The position numbers and the translations under genes are program-made. Positions 35,139 through 46,073 of a stretch of DNA of 64,000 bases are shown one piece after another (positions within the stretch are counted from its first letter, which is position 1; every line of letters begins with the position of its first letter). Below the pieces are notes generated by a model that saw only the letters and a program-made list of their open reading frames with translations, did no database searches and had not been told where the DNA came from. The DNA is from Geminicoccaceae bacterium (GTDB taxonomy: Bacteria; Pseudomonadota; Alphaproteobacteria; Geminicoccales; Geminicoccaceae): assembly GCA_025999455.1 (NCBI GenBank), contig AP024683.1:3598451-3662450 (forward strand), in the 5' to 3' direction.

Positions 35139-36222
35139 GCCGCGCCCGCTCGCGGACGACGAGCTCGACCGCAGGCTCGCCCCGCTCGGCCCGTTCGAAC
35201 GGCCGCCGCGCCTCGCGGTCGCCGTTTCGGGCGGGCCCGACAGCCTCGCCCTCGTGCTCTTGGCCGACCGCTGGGCCCGGGCCCGCGGCGGCTGCGTCCG
35301 CGCCCTGCACGTCGATCACGGGCTCCGCGCCGAATCGGCCGCCGAAGCGGCCCGGCTCGCGGGCTGGCTCGCCGCCCGCGGCATCCCCTGCCGGATCCTC
35401 GCTTGGCGAGGTCCGCGGCCCGGGAGCCGGATCCAGGAGACGGCCCGGGTGGCGCGCGCAGCACTCCTCAAGGCGGCCTGCGCGGAGGCCGGGATCCTCC
35501 ACCTCCTCCTCGCCCACCATGCCGACGATCAGTGCGAGACCGTCGTGATGCGGGAAGCCCGGCGGAGCGGACCCGACGGGCGCGCCGGCATGGCGGCGAT
35601 CCGCGAAACGGGCCGGGTGCGGCTCGTGCGGCCGCTCCTCGACGTGCCGAAGGCGCGGCTCGAGGCGACGCTCCGGGCCCTGGGCCAGCCCTGGATCGAG
35701 GACCCCTCGAACCGGGATCCGCGCTTCGAGCGGGCGCGGCTCCGCCGGTACGCCGTGGAAAGCCCCCCCGACCTCGCGGCGATCGCCCGGGCCGGGCGCG
35801 AGCGGGCACTACGGGAGGCCGAGCTCGCCGAACTCGCCGCGCGGATCGTCCGACCCGATCCGGCGACCGGTCGCCTCGAGCTCGACGCCCGGGGGCTCGC
35901 GGCGGCCCCGGCCGAGCTCGCCGCTGCCCTCCTGCGACGCGCCGTCGCGACGGTCGGTGAGGGCCGCTACCCACCCGCCCCGGCTGCGGTCGACCGGCTG
36001 CTCGACGCCCTGCTCGCGAGCGCGGCGACCCGCCGCACGCTCGGCGGCTGCACGATCACCCGGCGCGGCGACCGCGTACGGGTCGAGCCCGAACGGCGTC
36101 CGGGACGGCCGGTCCCCGAAGGACCCGCGCCGCCGCTCCTCGAGGCCCCCTTCGCCGCCATGCCCCTCGAAGACGAGCGGCTCGATGCCGCCCGGGTGCG
36201 CCTTCCCCGCGATGTTGCTTGA
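35110..36222 (+). CDS. tilS: tRNA(Ile)-lysidine synthetase
   Basis: TilS attaches lysine to the wobble cytidine of the CAU-anticodon isoleucine tRNA, an essential step for decoding AUA. The 370 residues contain the N-type ATP pyrophosphatase loop SGGPDS at 40-45, HVDHGLRAES near 70, LLLAHHADDQCETVVMR, and RPLLDVPKARLEA with IEDPSNRDPRFERARLR. The start GTG 35110 is the first in frame and lies inside cpoB. The C-terminal third is poorly conserved, as usual. ftsH follows, possibly from its own promoter. Confidence 0.93.
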   Translation: MSASPPAAPEPRPLADDELDRRLAPLGPFERPPRLAVAVSGGPDSLALVLLADRWARARGGCVRALHVDHGLRAESAAEAARLAGWLAARGIPCRILAWRGPRPGSRIQETARVARAALLKAACAEAGILHLLLAHHADDQCETVVMREARRSGPDGRAGMAAIRETGRVRLVRPLLDVPKARLEATLRALGQPWIEDPSNRDPRFERARLRRYAVESPPDLAAIARAGRERALREAELAELAARIVRPDPATGRLELDARGLAAAPAELAAALLRRAVATVGEGRYPPAPAAVDRLLDALLASAATRRTLGGCTITRRGDRVRVEPERRPGRPVPEGPAPPLLEAPFAAMPLEDERLDAARVRLPRDVA

Positions 36223-36246
36223 GGGCTCGGGCCGCCTATGTATGAT
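36219..36246 (+). promoter_or_regulatory. Candidate sigma70 promoter for ftsH
   Basis: TTGAGG (36219-36224), which overlaps the tilS stop, is followed after 16 bases by TATGAT (36241-36246), a near-consensus -10. Transcription would begin near 36253, leaving a leader of about 100 nt before the ftsH TTG. A heat-shock promoter might also be expected but is not obvious. Confidence 0.45.
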
Positions 36247-36351
36247 CCGCGAGGCGGTCTATGGCCACGCTCGGGCAGCGCGCCTCCCGGCCGGAGCGCT
36301 CGCGACGTCCGATCGGTGCCGGAGCCGTCCGACCGGTGAAGGACCGATCCC

Positions 36352-38298
<1,947 letters not shown>

Positions 38299-38323
38299 TC
38301 CGAAACACGAGCCTCTCGGACGC

Positions 38324-38348
38324 GGGCGGCTCCGCTCAGGAGCCGCCC
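38324..38348. terminator. Hairpin between convergent ftsH and the AbrB-family gene
   Basis: GGGCGGCTCC (38324-38333) pairs perfectly with GGAGCCGCCC (38339-38348) around a 5-base loop. There is no T-run on either side, so termination by this hairpin alone is uncertain. Its right arm lies over the stop codon and last codons of the minus-strand gene. Confidence 0.5.
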
Positions 38349-39388
38349 GTGCGCTTTCGGCGCTGCTCGTAGAGCTGGAAGAGGAGCGGAGCGGCGACCA
38401 CGACGATCGCGATCCGGACGATGTGGACGGCGGCCACGAGCGCCGGATCGTCGGTGAGGGCCAAGGCCACGAGGCTCATCTCGGCGAGCCCGCCCGGGGC
38501 CAAAGCGAGGACGAGGAGGAGGAGCGGCACGCCCGTGGCGCGGGCCAGGAGCCAACCCGTGCCGAGGGCGAGTGCGAGCATGAGGATCGTGAGGCCGAGC
38601 CCGCTCGCCACCGCCTGGACCACGCGGAGGACGGGATAGCCCGCGAACCGGGCCCCCACCTGGGCACCGATGACGAGCTGGGCGGCTGCGACCACGACCA
38701 CCGGCGGCGCGCCGTGGACGATGTCGAGGAGGTGGGCCACGGCACTCACGAGCATCGGGCCCAAGAGCCCGGGCGCCGGTAGGCGGAGGAGGCGGCCGAG
38801 GCCGAAGCCCGTGAGGCCGCAGAGGAACAAGATCGCGAGGTCCAACGCACTCGCGGCCGTCCGGCCCGCGGCCGGCACCGCCGGCACGTGGTGGCCCGTC
38901 ACCCCGAGGGCGAAGGGGATCGCGAAGACGACGAGCAGGATGCGGGTGCTGTGGACGAGGGCGATCGTGCGCATGTCGCCACCCGCTCGATCGCCGAGGA
39001 CGACCATCTCGCCGAGGCCGCCCGGTGTGGCCGAGAACCAGGCGGTCCGTGGCTCGAGACCGGCCAGGCGGCGGAGATAGAGGAAGGCGGCACCGGTCAC
39101 GATCGCGACATAGAAAGGAAGCGCGCCCAGGATCGGCAGCCAGCGCAAGAGCCGTTCGACGACCTCGCGGTCGAAGCCCGAGCCCAAGAGCACGCCCAAG
39201 ACCGCCACGGTCGGGCCGCGCAAGGCGGCCGGCACGGCGATCGGCGCCCCGGCGAGGCTCGCGACCATGGTGGCGAGCATGGGCCCGAGCATCCAGGCGA
39301 GCGGCAGGCCGGCGGCGAGGAAGAGGAGGCCGCCCGCCGCACCGATCGCGAGCGCGAGGACGAGCCGTGAGAGATCGGCCCGGCTCAC
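38336..39388 (-). CDS. AbrB-family membrane protein (putative transporter)
   Basis: This 350-residue protein has about ten hydrophobic segments in two similar halves, as in the AbrB (PF05145) family once labelled ammonia monooxygenase regulators. Each half carries a family motif: LPLAWMLGPMLATMVASL near 30 and APGLLGPMLVSAVAHLLDI near 205. TPGGLGEMVVLG near 122 is matched by APGGLAEMSLVAL near 300. The GTG start at 39388 gives the normal N-terminus. It is the last gene of a four-gene minus-strand run. Function in any organism is poorly defined, so it is called only a putative transporter. Confidence 0.82.
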   Translation of the reverse strand: MSRADLSRLVLALAIGAAGGLLFLAAGLPLAWMLGPMLATMVASLAGAPIAVPAALRGPTVAVLGVLLGSGFDREVVERLLRWLPILGALPFYVAIVTGAAFLYLRRLAGLEPRTAWFSATPGGLGEMVVLGDRAGGDMRTIALVHSTRILLVVFAIPFALGVTGHHVPAVPAAGRTAASALDLAILFLCGLTGFGLGRLLRLPAPGLLGPMLVSAVAHLLDIVHGAPPVVVVAAAQLVIGAQVGARFAGYPVLRVVQAVASGLGLTILMLALALGTGWLLARATGVPLLLLVLALAPGGLAEMSLVALALTDDPALVAAVHIVRIAIVVVAAPLLFQLYEQRRKRTGGS

Positions 39389-39413
39389 GAGCGCGGCCGC
39401 CGCGCGGGGCCCG

Positions 39414-40775
39414 TCAGGCGCGCTGGCCGGCCGGGACCGCGCGTTCGGCCGCCCGGGCCCGCCGATCGATGAGGCGGATCAACGCGAGGCCGGGCAAGGC
39501 CGCCACGGTCGTGAGCAGGATGAAGCCCGGCCAGCCGAGCACGGCTTGGAAGAGGCCTGCGAAGCCGGCGAGGAAGGTGCGCGCCTGGGCCATCAGCGAA
39601 GAGAGCAGGGCGTACTGGGTCGCCGTGTAGGTCACGTTGCAGAGCGAACTCAGATAGGCGACGAAGGCCGTCGTCCCCATGCCGCCCGCGAGGTTCTCGA
39701 TCGTGATCGTGGCGCCGAGGACCACGAGATCGTGGCCGGCGGTGTAAAGGAGGAGGAACATCAGGTTCGAGGCCATCTGGGCGAGGCCGCAGAGCCAGAG
39801 CGCCGGCAAGAGGCCGAGCCGCCGGACGACGAGACCGCCGAGCAGGCCGCCCACGAGCACGGCCACGAGGCCCCAGCTCTTCACGATCGCCGCGACCTCG
39901 GTCTTGGCGAAGCCGAGGGTGACGTAGAGCGGGCTCGTGAGCGCCCCGAGGAGCGCGTCGCCGAGCTTGTAGAGCACGACGAAGAGGAGGATCACGACCG
40001 CGCTCGCCGTGCCGTTGCGGGTGAAGAACTCGGCGAACGGGGCGACGACCGCCTGCTCGAGCCGGAAGGCGAGGCCGCGCCGCCCGGATGGCGGGCTCGG
40101 CTCGGCCGGTGCCGCCGGCTCGGGCAGAGCGAGGGTCACGAGGACGGCGGCGAGGAGGAGGGCCGCCATCGCCCCGTAGGCGAGCTCCCAGCCGTACCAT
40201 TCGGCGAGGACGAGGGCACCGGCCCCCGAAGCGAACATGGCGAGCCGGTAACCGATTACGAGCATCGCCGCCGCCGCTCCCTGGCGATCGGCGCTCACGA
40301 GCTCGACCCGGAAGGCGTCGATCACGATGTCCTGGGTGGCGGAGAGGAAGGCGACGAGAACGGCGAGCACCGCCACCCGGGTGAGCCCGGCGGCCGGGTC
40401 GGCGAGGCCCAGGACGAAGATCGCGGCGGCGAGGAGGAGCTGGGTCGCCAGCAGCCAGCCACGCCGGCGGCCCAGGAGACGGGTGAGGAGCGGCAGCGGG
40501 GCCCGATCGACCAGGGGCGACCAGAGGAATTTCCAGCCGTAGGCGAGGCCGACCCAGGCGAAGAAGCCGATCGCCGCGACCTCGACCCCGGCCTCGGCGA
40601 GGCGCATGGTGAGGGTGCCGCCGGTCAAGGCGAGCGGCAGACCCGAGGCGAAGCCCAAAAGCAGGATGCCGAGGATGCGCGGCTCGAGATAGACCCGAGC
40701 GGCCTCGCCCCAGCGACGCGCCGCGGCCGCCCGGCGGCGGCCCCGGCACGCGGTCGGGGCGGGTTCGTGGCTCAG
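39414..40775 (-). CDS. AmpG-like MFS permease, probable CTG start
   Basis: This 453-residue protein resembles AmpG muropeptide permeases, which import anhydro-muropeptides for cell-wall recycling. The start region AARVYLEPRILGILLLGFAS is followed by the AmpG-type SGLPLALTGGTLTMRLAEAG and ATQDIVIDAFRVELV, and about twelve membrane segments. Upstream of the conserved N-terminus the frame has no ATG, GTG or TTG. The only near-start is CTG at 40775, which overlaps the stop of the preceding gene (CTGA). So the start is probably CTG with coupling; an alternative is a much later ATG inside the first helix, which would remove it. Confidence 0.75.
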   Translation of the reverse strand: MSHEPAPTACRGRRRAAAARRWGEAARVYLEPRILGILLLGFASGLPLALTGGTLTMRLAEAGVEVAAIGFFAWVGLAYGWKFLWSPLVDRAPLPLLTRLLGRRRGWLLATQLLLAAAIFVLGLADPAAGLTRVAVLAVLVAFLSATQDIVIDAFRVELVSADRQGAAAAMLVIGYRLAMFASGAGALVLAEWYGWELAYGAMAALLLAAVLVTLALPEPAAPAEPSPPSGRRGLAFRLEQAVVAPFAEFFTRNGTASAVVILLFVVLYKLGDALLGALTSPLYVTLGFAKTEVAAIVKSWGLVAVLVGGLLGGLVVRRLGLLPALWLCGLAQMASNLMFLLLYTAGHDLVVLGATITIENLAGGMGTTAFVAYLSSLCNVTYTATQYALLSSLMAQARTFLAGFAGLFQAVLGWPGFILLTTVAALPGLALIRLIDRRARAAERAVPAGQRA

Positions 40776-41374
40776 AAGAAGCGCTCCTGGACCTCGATGA
40801 TGTCGCCCGGGAGGATCGGCTGCGTCGGCGGAACGAGCACCCCCTGGGCGTTCGCGCCGCCGCGCTTCAAGATCAGCGCGTCCTGCTTCGCCCGGTAGGT
40901 GTAGCCGCCGGCGATGGTGACCGCCTGCAGCGCCGTCATGCCGTTGACGTACTCGTACTGGCCGGGACGGTTCACTTCGCCCAGGATGTAGAAGGGCCGG
41001 TAGTTCGTGACCTCGACGCTCACCTGCGGGTCGACCAAGTAGCCGTCCTTGAGCTTCGCCTTGATCCGCTCCTCGAGCTCGCGGGTGGTGAGCCCGTAGG
41101 CTTGGATCTCGCCCACGAGCGGCATGGCGAAGTTGCCGGCGCCGTCGAGCGTGAACTCGCCCGACAGATCCTCGTGGCGGAAGACGACGACCTTGATCTT
41201 GTCGCCCGAGGCCAGAGTGTAGGGTGGGGTGTTGACGTGTGCCGGACCGCCGGCCGCGGCGGTCGGAGCGGTCCCCACGACCTGAGCCGGCGGTGGCGAG
41301 CCGCCACACGCCACGAGCAACGCGAACAGGCCCAGAGCCAGCCATCGACGCGGGGTTTCGACCAGCCAGAGCAT
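40772..41374 (-). CDS. Wza-like polysaccharide export lipoprotein
   Basis: A 200-residue outer-membrane lipoprotein of the polysaccharide export family. The signal ends LFALLVAC (Cys23). A Poly_export domain follows (YTLASGDKIKVVVFRHEDLS, VDPQVSVEVTNYRP), then a SLBB domain (FYILGEVNRPGQYEYVNGMT and AVTIAGGYTYRAK). It is shorter than Wza, with one SLBB domain, as in many minimal exporters. ATG 41374 is preferred; a TTG five codons earlier (41389) is possible. Its partner is the barrel gene just upstream. Glycosyltransferase and chain-length genes are not in the window. Confidence 0.87.
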   Translation of the reverse strand: MLWLVETPRRWLALGLFALLVACGGSPPPAQVVGTAPTAAAGGPAHVNTPPYTLASGDKIKVVVFRHEDLSGEFTLDGAGNFAMPLVGEIQAYGLTTRELEERIKAKLKDGYLVDPQVSVEVTNYRPFYILGEVNRPGQYEYVNGMTALQAVTIAGGYTYRAKQDALILKRGGANAQGVLVPPTQPILPGDIIEVQERFF

Positions 41375-41481
41375 GCCGGACCTCGTCAACCTCGACCGTG
41401 CAACACGCCGCCCGTCGGCGCCGCCCGAAAGGTACGGAGGACGGCACGCCCGGACAAGGACGCGCCGCGGCCCGACCGCCC

Positions 41482-42714
41482 TCAGAGACGCGCCGTCACG
41501 CCGAGCCGCACGATGTGGCGGTCGTAGTCGGCTCCGTTCAGGTCCGAGTCGCGGGTGGCGAAGAGGTAGCTCGCGTCGAGACTCAAATTCCGGTTCAGGA
41601 GGTAACGGGCGCCGAGCTGCGCGCGATAGGTGTGATCGGTCCGGTCGATGCCCTCGAAATCGTCGCGGGTGAAGCTCAACCGACCATTGAGGATCAGATT
41701 GCGCAACAGCTCGTGTTGAACCTCGGCCGCCGCGTTGGTCTGAAGGTTGGAAGACGCCCCACCTTGGGTCGTCTCGACCACGGCACTGCTCGCCTCGAAG
41801 ATCAGCGAGGTGAGCCCGGTCACGTTCCAGGTGAGCCGCGCGAGACCACCGGGACCGCTCACGCTGTCCAGCGTATCGTCCTCGTAGTCGCGGCGGATGT
41901 AGCCGATGCTCGCCTCACCGAAGAGGATCCCGGTGATGTCGACGTCGGTACCGATCGAAACGCCGAAGCCCTGCGAATCCCGGTCGATCACGGAATCGTT
42001 GTCGTACCGGACGATCGTGTAATCGCCCTGAACGAAGAGGTTGAACCGTGGTGAAATCTTGTAGCCGATGCGGAGGTCACCGGTGAGATCGACGAGATCA
42101 CGGAGGTCCTCTCGGAGGTCCTCCTCGTCGTAGTCCTTGCGGTTCACGCTGCCGCCGACGACGACGTAGACGAGGTTGAACTCGCGCCGATAGGCGAGCT
42201 GCGCGAGCCCGTCGAAATAGGTGACGAGGTTCTGGCTGCCGACCGCTTCCGGCGATTCACGGCCCTCGTGGCGGCGGGCGAGGGTGAGGCCACCCGTGAC
42301 GATGTCGTTGCGGGTGATGTCGAGCCGACCGTTCACCGAGCCGCCGAAATCCTGATAGTTGTTGTCGTCGAACTCCTCGTAGAACGCGAAATCGCCGAAC
42401 AGGCTGGCATTGAGCGCGTGCCGCGACCATTGCGAAGCGGCGGTGATGCGCGGGCGCACCAACAGCCCGAAATCGTCCTCTTCGTTGTTTTCGGTGGCGA
42501 ACACGTTGCTGTCGTACTCGCCACCGACCTGCAGGCTCGGGAAGATCAGGAACCCACCCGCGCGGATCCCGAGCGGGTCGAACTGCGGCCGCCGCCGCTC
42601 TTCGACCGTGACGTTGCGCTCGGGCTCGGGGGCCGGCTGCTGGGCCAGAGCGACCGGTGAAGCGAGACTCGTGCCGATCAGCGCGAGCGTTGCGATCCTC
42701 GGCAGCCCAGCCAT
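41482..42714 (-). CDS. Outer-membrane beta-barrel protein (BBP2_2-like)
   Basis: A 410-residue protein with a signal peptide (MAGLPRIATLALIGTSLASP, cleavage near ALAQQ), a short linker and a barrel. Alternating aromatic strands start at AGGFLIFPSLQVGGEYDSNV and end with DRHIVRLGVTARL. The GEYDSNVFAT turn and the order of strands resemble the putative porin 2 family (PF10082), which accompanies exopolysaccharide export proteins. GGAGAG precedes ATG 42714. It is transcribed together with the Wza-like lipoprotein 107 bp downstream, supporting a joint role in secretion through the outer membrane. Confidence 0.82.
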   Translation of the reverse strand: MAGLPRIATLALIGTSLASPVALAQQPAPEPERNVTVEERRRPQFDPLGIRAGGFLIFPSLQVGGEYDSNVFATENNEEDDFGLLVRPRITAASQWSRHALNASLFGDFAFYEEFDDNNYQDFGGSVNGRLDITRNDIVTGGLTLARRHEGRESPEAVGSQNLVTYFDGLAQLAYRREFNLVYVVVGGSVNRKDYDEEDLREDLRDLVDLTGDLRIGYKISPRFNLFVQGDYTIVRYDNDSVIDRDSQGFGVSIGTDVDITGILFGEASIGYIRRDYEDDTLDSVSGPGGLARLTWNVTGLTSLIFEASSAVVETTQGGASSNLQTNAAAEVQHELLRNLILNGRLSFTRDDFEGIDRTDHTYRAQLGARYLLNRNLSLDASYLFATRDSDLNGADYDRHIVRLGVTARL

Positions 42715-42932
42715 CACGCTCTCTCCTGCTGGTTGTATCGATCGTCGGCCCGCGGCGCGCCCGACCGTCTTTCTCTTAGTCGAGGCACCGACCAGCGGCA
42801 AACCCTCGGGCGAACGCCGGAGCCGCCGCCCGCTGCGTCGAGGCCAGGTTGCGGACGGCCTGTCGCGTGCCGGCCACAGAACCCCGCTGGCAGGAAACCC
42901 GGCCCGGGCCCATCTGTCGACCGTCTCGCCCG

Positions 42933-43763
42933 ATGGGCGAACGGGTGCGAGGTGTCGCCTTGCTGCGCCGCTTGTTCCAGCGCCGCGTTCCGGACCCACC
43001 GGAACGTCCCCTGCTCGCCGGTCGGCCGCCCGCCGTTCCGGCCGGGACGCGGCTCTACGCGGTCGGCGACGTTCACGGCCGGCTCGATCTCTTGGAGCAG
43101 ATCGAGGAGGCGATCCTCGAGGACTTCGCCGCCGCCGGCCGGCCCTTGCAGCCCGTCCTCGTCCTGGTCGGCGACTATGTCGACCGCGGCTTCGAGAGCC
43201 GAGCCGTCCTCGATCACCTGATCGAACGGCCGCTTCCCGGTTTCGCCCGGGTCCTCCTGCTCGGCAACCACGATCTCTGGCTGCGGGCGTTTTTGGACGA
43301 TCAGGCGATCGACCCGGCTTGGCTCGATTACGGCGGCGATGCGACGCTCGCGAGCTACGGCGTGGGCCTCGACCGCTCGCTGCCCGAAGCCGAGCGGCTC
43401 GCGGCCGCCCGCACGACACTCCTCGAGCGGTTCCCGCCGGCCCATCGCCGTCTCCTCGACATACTCGAGCCCGCCTTCGAGTTCGGCGACTATTTCCTCT
43501 GCCACGCCGGGGTCCGCCCGGGCGTGCCGCTCGAGGCGCAGAGCGACACCGATCTCCTCTGGATCCGCGAGCCGTTCCTGAGCTTTCCGGGCGAGTTCGG
43601 CAAGATCGTCGTGCACGGCCACACGCCGAGCGAAGAGCCGGTCGTGCGCCGGAACCGGATCGGGATCGACACCGGCGCCTGCTGGACCGGAAGGCTGACC
43701 TGCCTCGTCCTCGAAGGAACCGAGCACCGGTTCCTTTCGACCGGCCGTGCCGATCCCGGGTGA
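42933..43763 (+). CDS. Metallophosphoesterase (PPP-like serine/threonine phosphatase)
   Basis: This 276-residue enzyme has the metal-binding motifs of the phosphoprotein phosphatase superfamily: GDVHGR at 45-50 (Asp46, His48), GDYVDRG at 80-86, GNHD at 111-114, a mid-chain FLCHAGVRPG and late VHGHTP. Such bacterial enzymes act on phosphoproteins or diadenosine polyphosphates; which applies here cannot be told. The ATG at 42933 gives a short basic N-terminal extension; a GTG four codons later is possible. It is divergent from the barrel gene and 61 bp upstream of mscS. Confidence 0.87.
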   Translation: MGERVRGVALLRRLFQRRVPDPPERPLLAGRPPAVPAGTRLYAVGDVHGRLDLLEQIEEAILEDFAAAGRPLQPVLVLVGDYVDRGFESRAVLDHLIERPLPGFARVLLLGNHDLWLRAFLDDQAIDPAWLDYGGDATLASYGVGLDRSLPEAERLAAARTTLLERFPPAHRRLLDILEPAFEFGDYFLCHAGVRPGVPLEAQSDTDLLWIREPFLSFPGEFGKIVVHGHTPSEEPVVRRNRIGIDTGACWTGRLTCLVLEGTEHRFLSTGRADPG

Positions 43764-43824
43764 GGCGAGGGCTGGACCACCCGCAGGTTGCGGAGCCCCC
43801 CGCCCCGGCCTAGATCGCCGGCTC

Positions 43825-46059
43825 ATGGTTCGGCACCCGCTCCGTATCGCCCTCCTCCTCTTCGTGCTCGTCACGTCGGCGATCGTCGCGGGCCGCAGCC
43901 TCGCGCAGGCCCCCCTCGCCGTCCCGGGCGGCGCGACCTCGAATGCCGGCGCCACCGCCGCGCCGAGCGCCGCCGAGATCGACGCGCTGATCCGCGAGCT
44001 CGAGGATCCGAAGGCCCGCGCCGAGCTCGTCGCCAAGCTCCGTGCCCTCAAGGCCGCCGGCGCTGCCGCGCCCGCCGAGCCGGCCGGCGAGCGCCACGTC
44101 GCCGAAACCGCCCTCGAGCAGGCGAGCCGGCTCCTCGTCGAGCGGCTCGAAGCGACCCTGCGTGCGTTCGGCGCACTCGGGGCGCTGCTCGGCGACCTCC
44201 CGCAGCTCGGCGACTGGCTCGCCTTCCAGATCGAGAACGACTATCGCCGCGAGCTCTGGCGCAACGTCGCCACCGGGGTCGCGCAGGCGCTCGGCATCGC
44301 CGCGCTCGTCGCCTGGCTCGTCGGTCGTCTGGTCGCCCGGCGACGACCGCGGGGGCCGCTTGCCGGCGGTGCCCGGCTCCGCGCCGCGGCCTTGGACCTG
44401 CTCCCGGCCAGCGTGTTCGCCGGCGCCGCGGGGCTGATCCTCGATCAAGGCGGGTTCCTGCCGGCCGCGGCCCGGGTGGCTTGGCTCGTCGTCGGTGCGG
44501 TCCTCGCCGACCGGGTGCTGACCGTCGCGCTCCGCCATCTGGCCGAGGCCAAGGGCTTGCCGCCGATCGGCACGCCCGCCCCGGCCGAGTCGCCGGTCTC
44601 GGTGCTGCGCGCCGTCCTGCGCATCGCCCGGCTCGTCATCTACGGCAACATGGTGCTCCTCGTGGCCGGCCGGCTCGGCCTGCCGCCGGACCTCTACGAT
44701 GCCGGATCGAGCCTCCTCACGATCCTCGTGGCCTTCGCCCTCACCGCGGCGATCCTCGTCCGCCGTGCCGCCATCGAACGCGCCGTGGGCGCCCTCGGCC
44801 GCTGGATCGAGGCCGATTTCCTGCGCCGGCTGCTCCTGCTCGACGTCTTGATCGGCACCGCCCACCTCTGGCTCGTCGCGCTGGTCTGGCTCAACGCCGC
44901 GCTGCTCGTCCTGGGCCTCGGCTGGGGCCCGGCGCGGGCGACGCTCGCCACGCTCGTCGTGCTCGCCGCGGCTCACCTCCTGCTCACCTGGCTCGACCGA
45001 CCCGCCGCGGCGGCGCGACCCGAACGAGACGGCCAAGAGGCCGGCGAGCCGGCGCCCCCGGCCGAAACACCGCTCGCCACCCGGCTGCTCAAACTCGCGG
45101 TCAAGCTCGGCGCGCTCGTCCTCTTGCTCGAGGTCTGGGGGATCGGCCTCGTCGCCTGGCTCGCGAGCCCGGACGGGCGGACGGCCCTGGAAAAGAGCCT
45201 CCGGATCGCGGCGATCCTCGGCGTTTGCTGGGGGCTCTGGCGGCTCGCCTCCTGGTGGATCGGCGGCTACATCGCCGCCCGCGACGCGGAGGGCAACGTC
45301 CGCTACTCCAACCGCGCCCGGACCGCGGCGGCCATCGCCCGCAGCGTCATCGTCGTCCTCCTCCTGCTCGTCGCGATCGTCGCCGTGCTCGGCGAGCTCG
45401 GCATCGAGGCGACACCGCTCCTGGCCGGTGCCGGTGTCGTCGGCCTCGCCGTCGGTTTCGGCTCGCAGAAGCTCGTCCAGGACATCATCAACGGGCTCTT
45501 CATCCTGCTCGGCGACACGATCCGGGTGGGCGACGTCGTCGACGTCGGCGGCCGCTCCGGGGTCGTCGAGGCGATCAGCATGCGGACCGTGACGCTGCGC
45601 TCCTACAATGGCGACGTGCACACGATCCCGTTCGGGACGATCGACACGATCACCAACATGACCCGCGACTTCTCCTTCTGGGTCGTCGACATCGGCATCG
45701 GCTACAAGGAGAACGTCGACCGGGTGATCGCCGTCCTCCTGGAGATCGAGGCCCAGCTGCGCCGCGAATGGCCGTGGCGCCGGCTGATCCTGGAGCCGCT
45801 CGAGATCGCCGGGCTCGACCGGTTCGGCGACTCGGCGGTCGTCGTCCGTGGCCGGATCAAGACGCGGCCCGGCGAACAGTGGCGGGTCGGCCGCGAGTTC
45901 AACCGGAGGCTCAAGCGGCGCTTCGACGAGCTCGGGATCGAGATCCCCTTCCCGCAGCGCACGGTCCATCTCGTGGCCGAGCCGCCGCGGGCCGCACCCG
46001 CCACGCAAGGTGACGTCGTGAGCCCCGCACCCGCCCGGGTCGCCGCGGGCAGCGGCTAG
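43825..46059 (+). CDS. MscS-family mechanosensitive channel (large, multi-helix)
   Basis: A 744-residue channel that likely releases solutes on hypo-osmotic shock. A signal-like first helix (IALLLFVLVTSAIVAGRSLA) is followed by a periplasmic helical domain (about 30-135) and about ten membrane helices. The MscS pore helix is GVVGLAVGFGSQKLVQDIIN near 540. The beta domain has DTIRVGDVVDVGGRSGVVEAI and PFGTIDTITNMTRDFSF. The size and layout resemble YbiO-like members. The stop TAG at 46057-46059 is followed directly by the tamA ribosome site. Confidence 0.9.
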   Translation: MVRHPLRIALLLFVLVTSAIVAGRSLAQAPLAVPGGATSNAGATAAPSAAEIDALIRELEDPKARAELVAKLRALKAAGAAAPAEPAGERHVAETALEQASRLLVERLEATLRAFGALGALLGDLPQLGDWLAFQIENDYRRELWRNVATGVAQALGIAALVAWLVGRLVARRRPRGPLAGGARLRAAALDLLPASVFAGAAGLILDQGGFLPAAARVAWLVVGAVLADRVLTVALRHLAEAKGLPPIGTPAPAESPVSVLRAVLRIARLVIYGNMVLLVAGRLGLPPDLYDAGSSLLTILVAFALTAAILVRRAAIERAVGALGRWIEADFLRRLLLLDVLIGTAHLWLVALVWLNAALLVLGLGWGPARATLATLVVLAAAHLLLTWLDRPAAAARPERDGQEAGEPAPPAETPLATRLLKLAVKLGALVLLLEVWGIGLVAWLASPDGRTALEKSLRIAAILGVCWGLWRLASWWIGGYIAARDAEGNVRYSNRARTAAAIARSVIVVLLLLVAIVAVLGELGIEATPLLAGAGVVGLAVGFGSQKLVQDIINGLFILLGDTIRVGDVVDVGGRSGVVEAISMRTVTLRSYNGDVHTIPFGTIDTITNMTRDFSFWVVDIGIGYKENVDRVIAVLLEIEAQLRREWPWRRLILEPLEIAGLDRFGDSAVVVRGRIKTRPGEQWRVGREFNRRLKRRFDELGIEIPFPQRTVHLVAEPPRAAPATQGDVVSPAPARVAAGSG

Positions 46060-46073
46060 AGAGGAGCGGCCGC

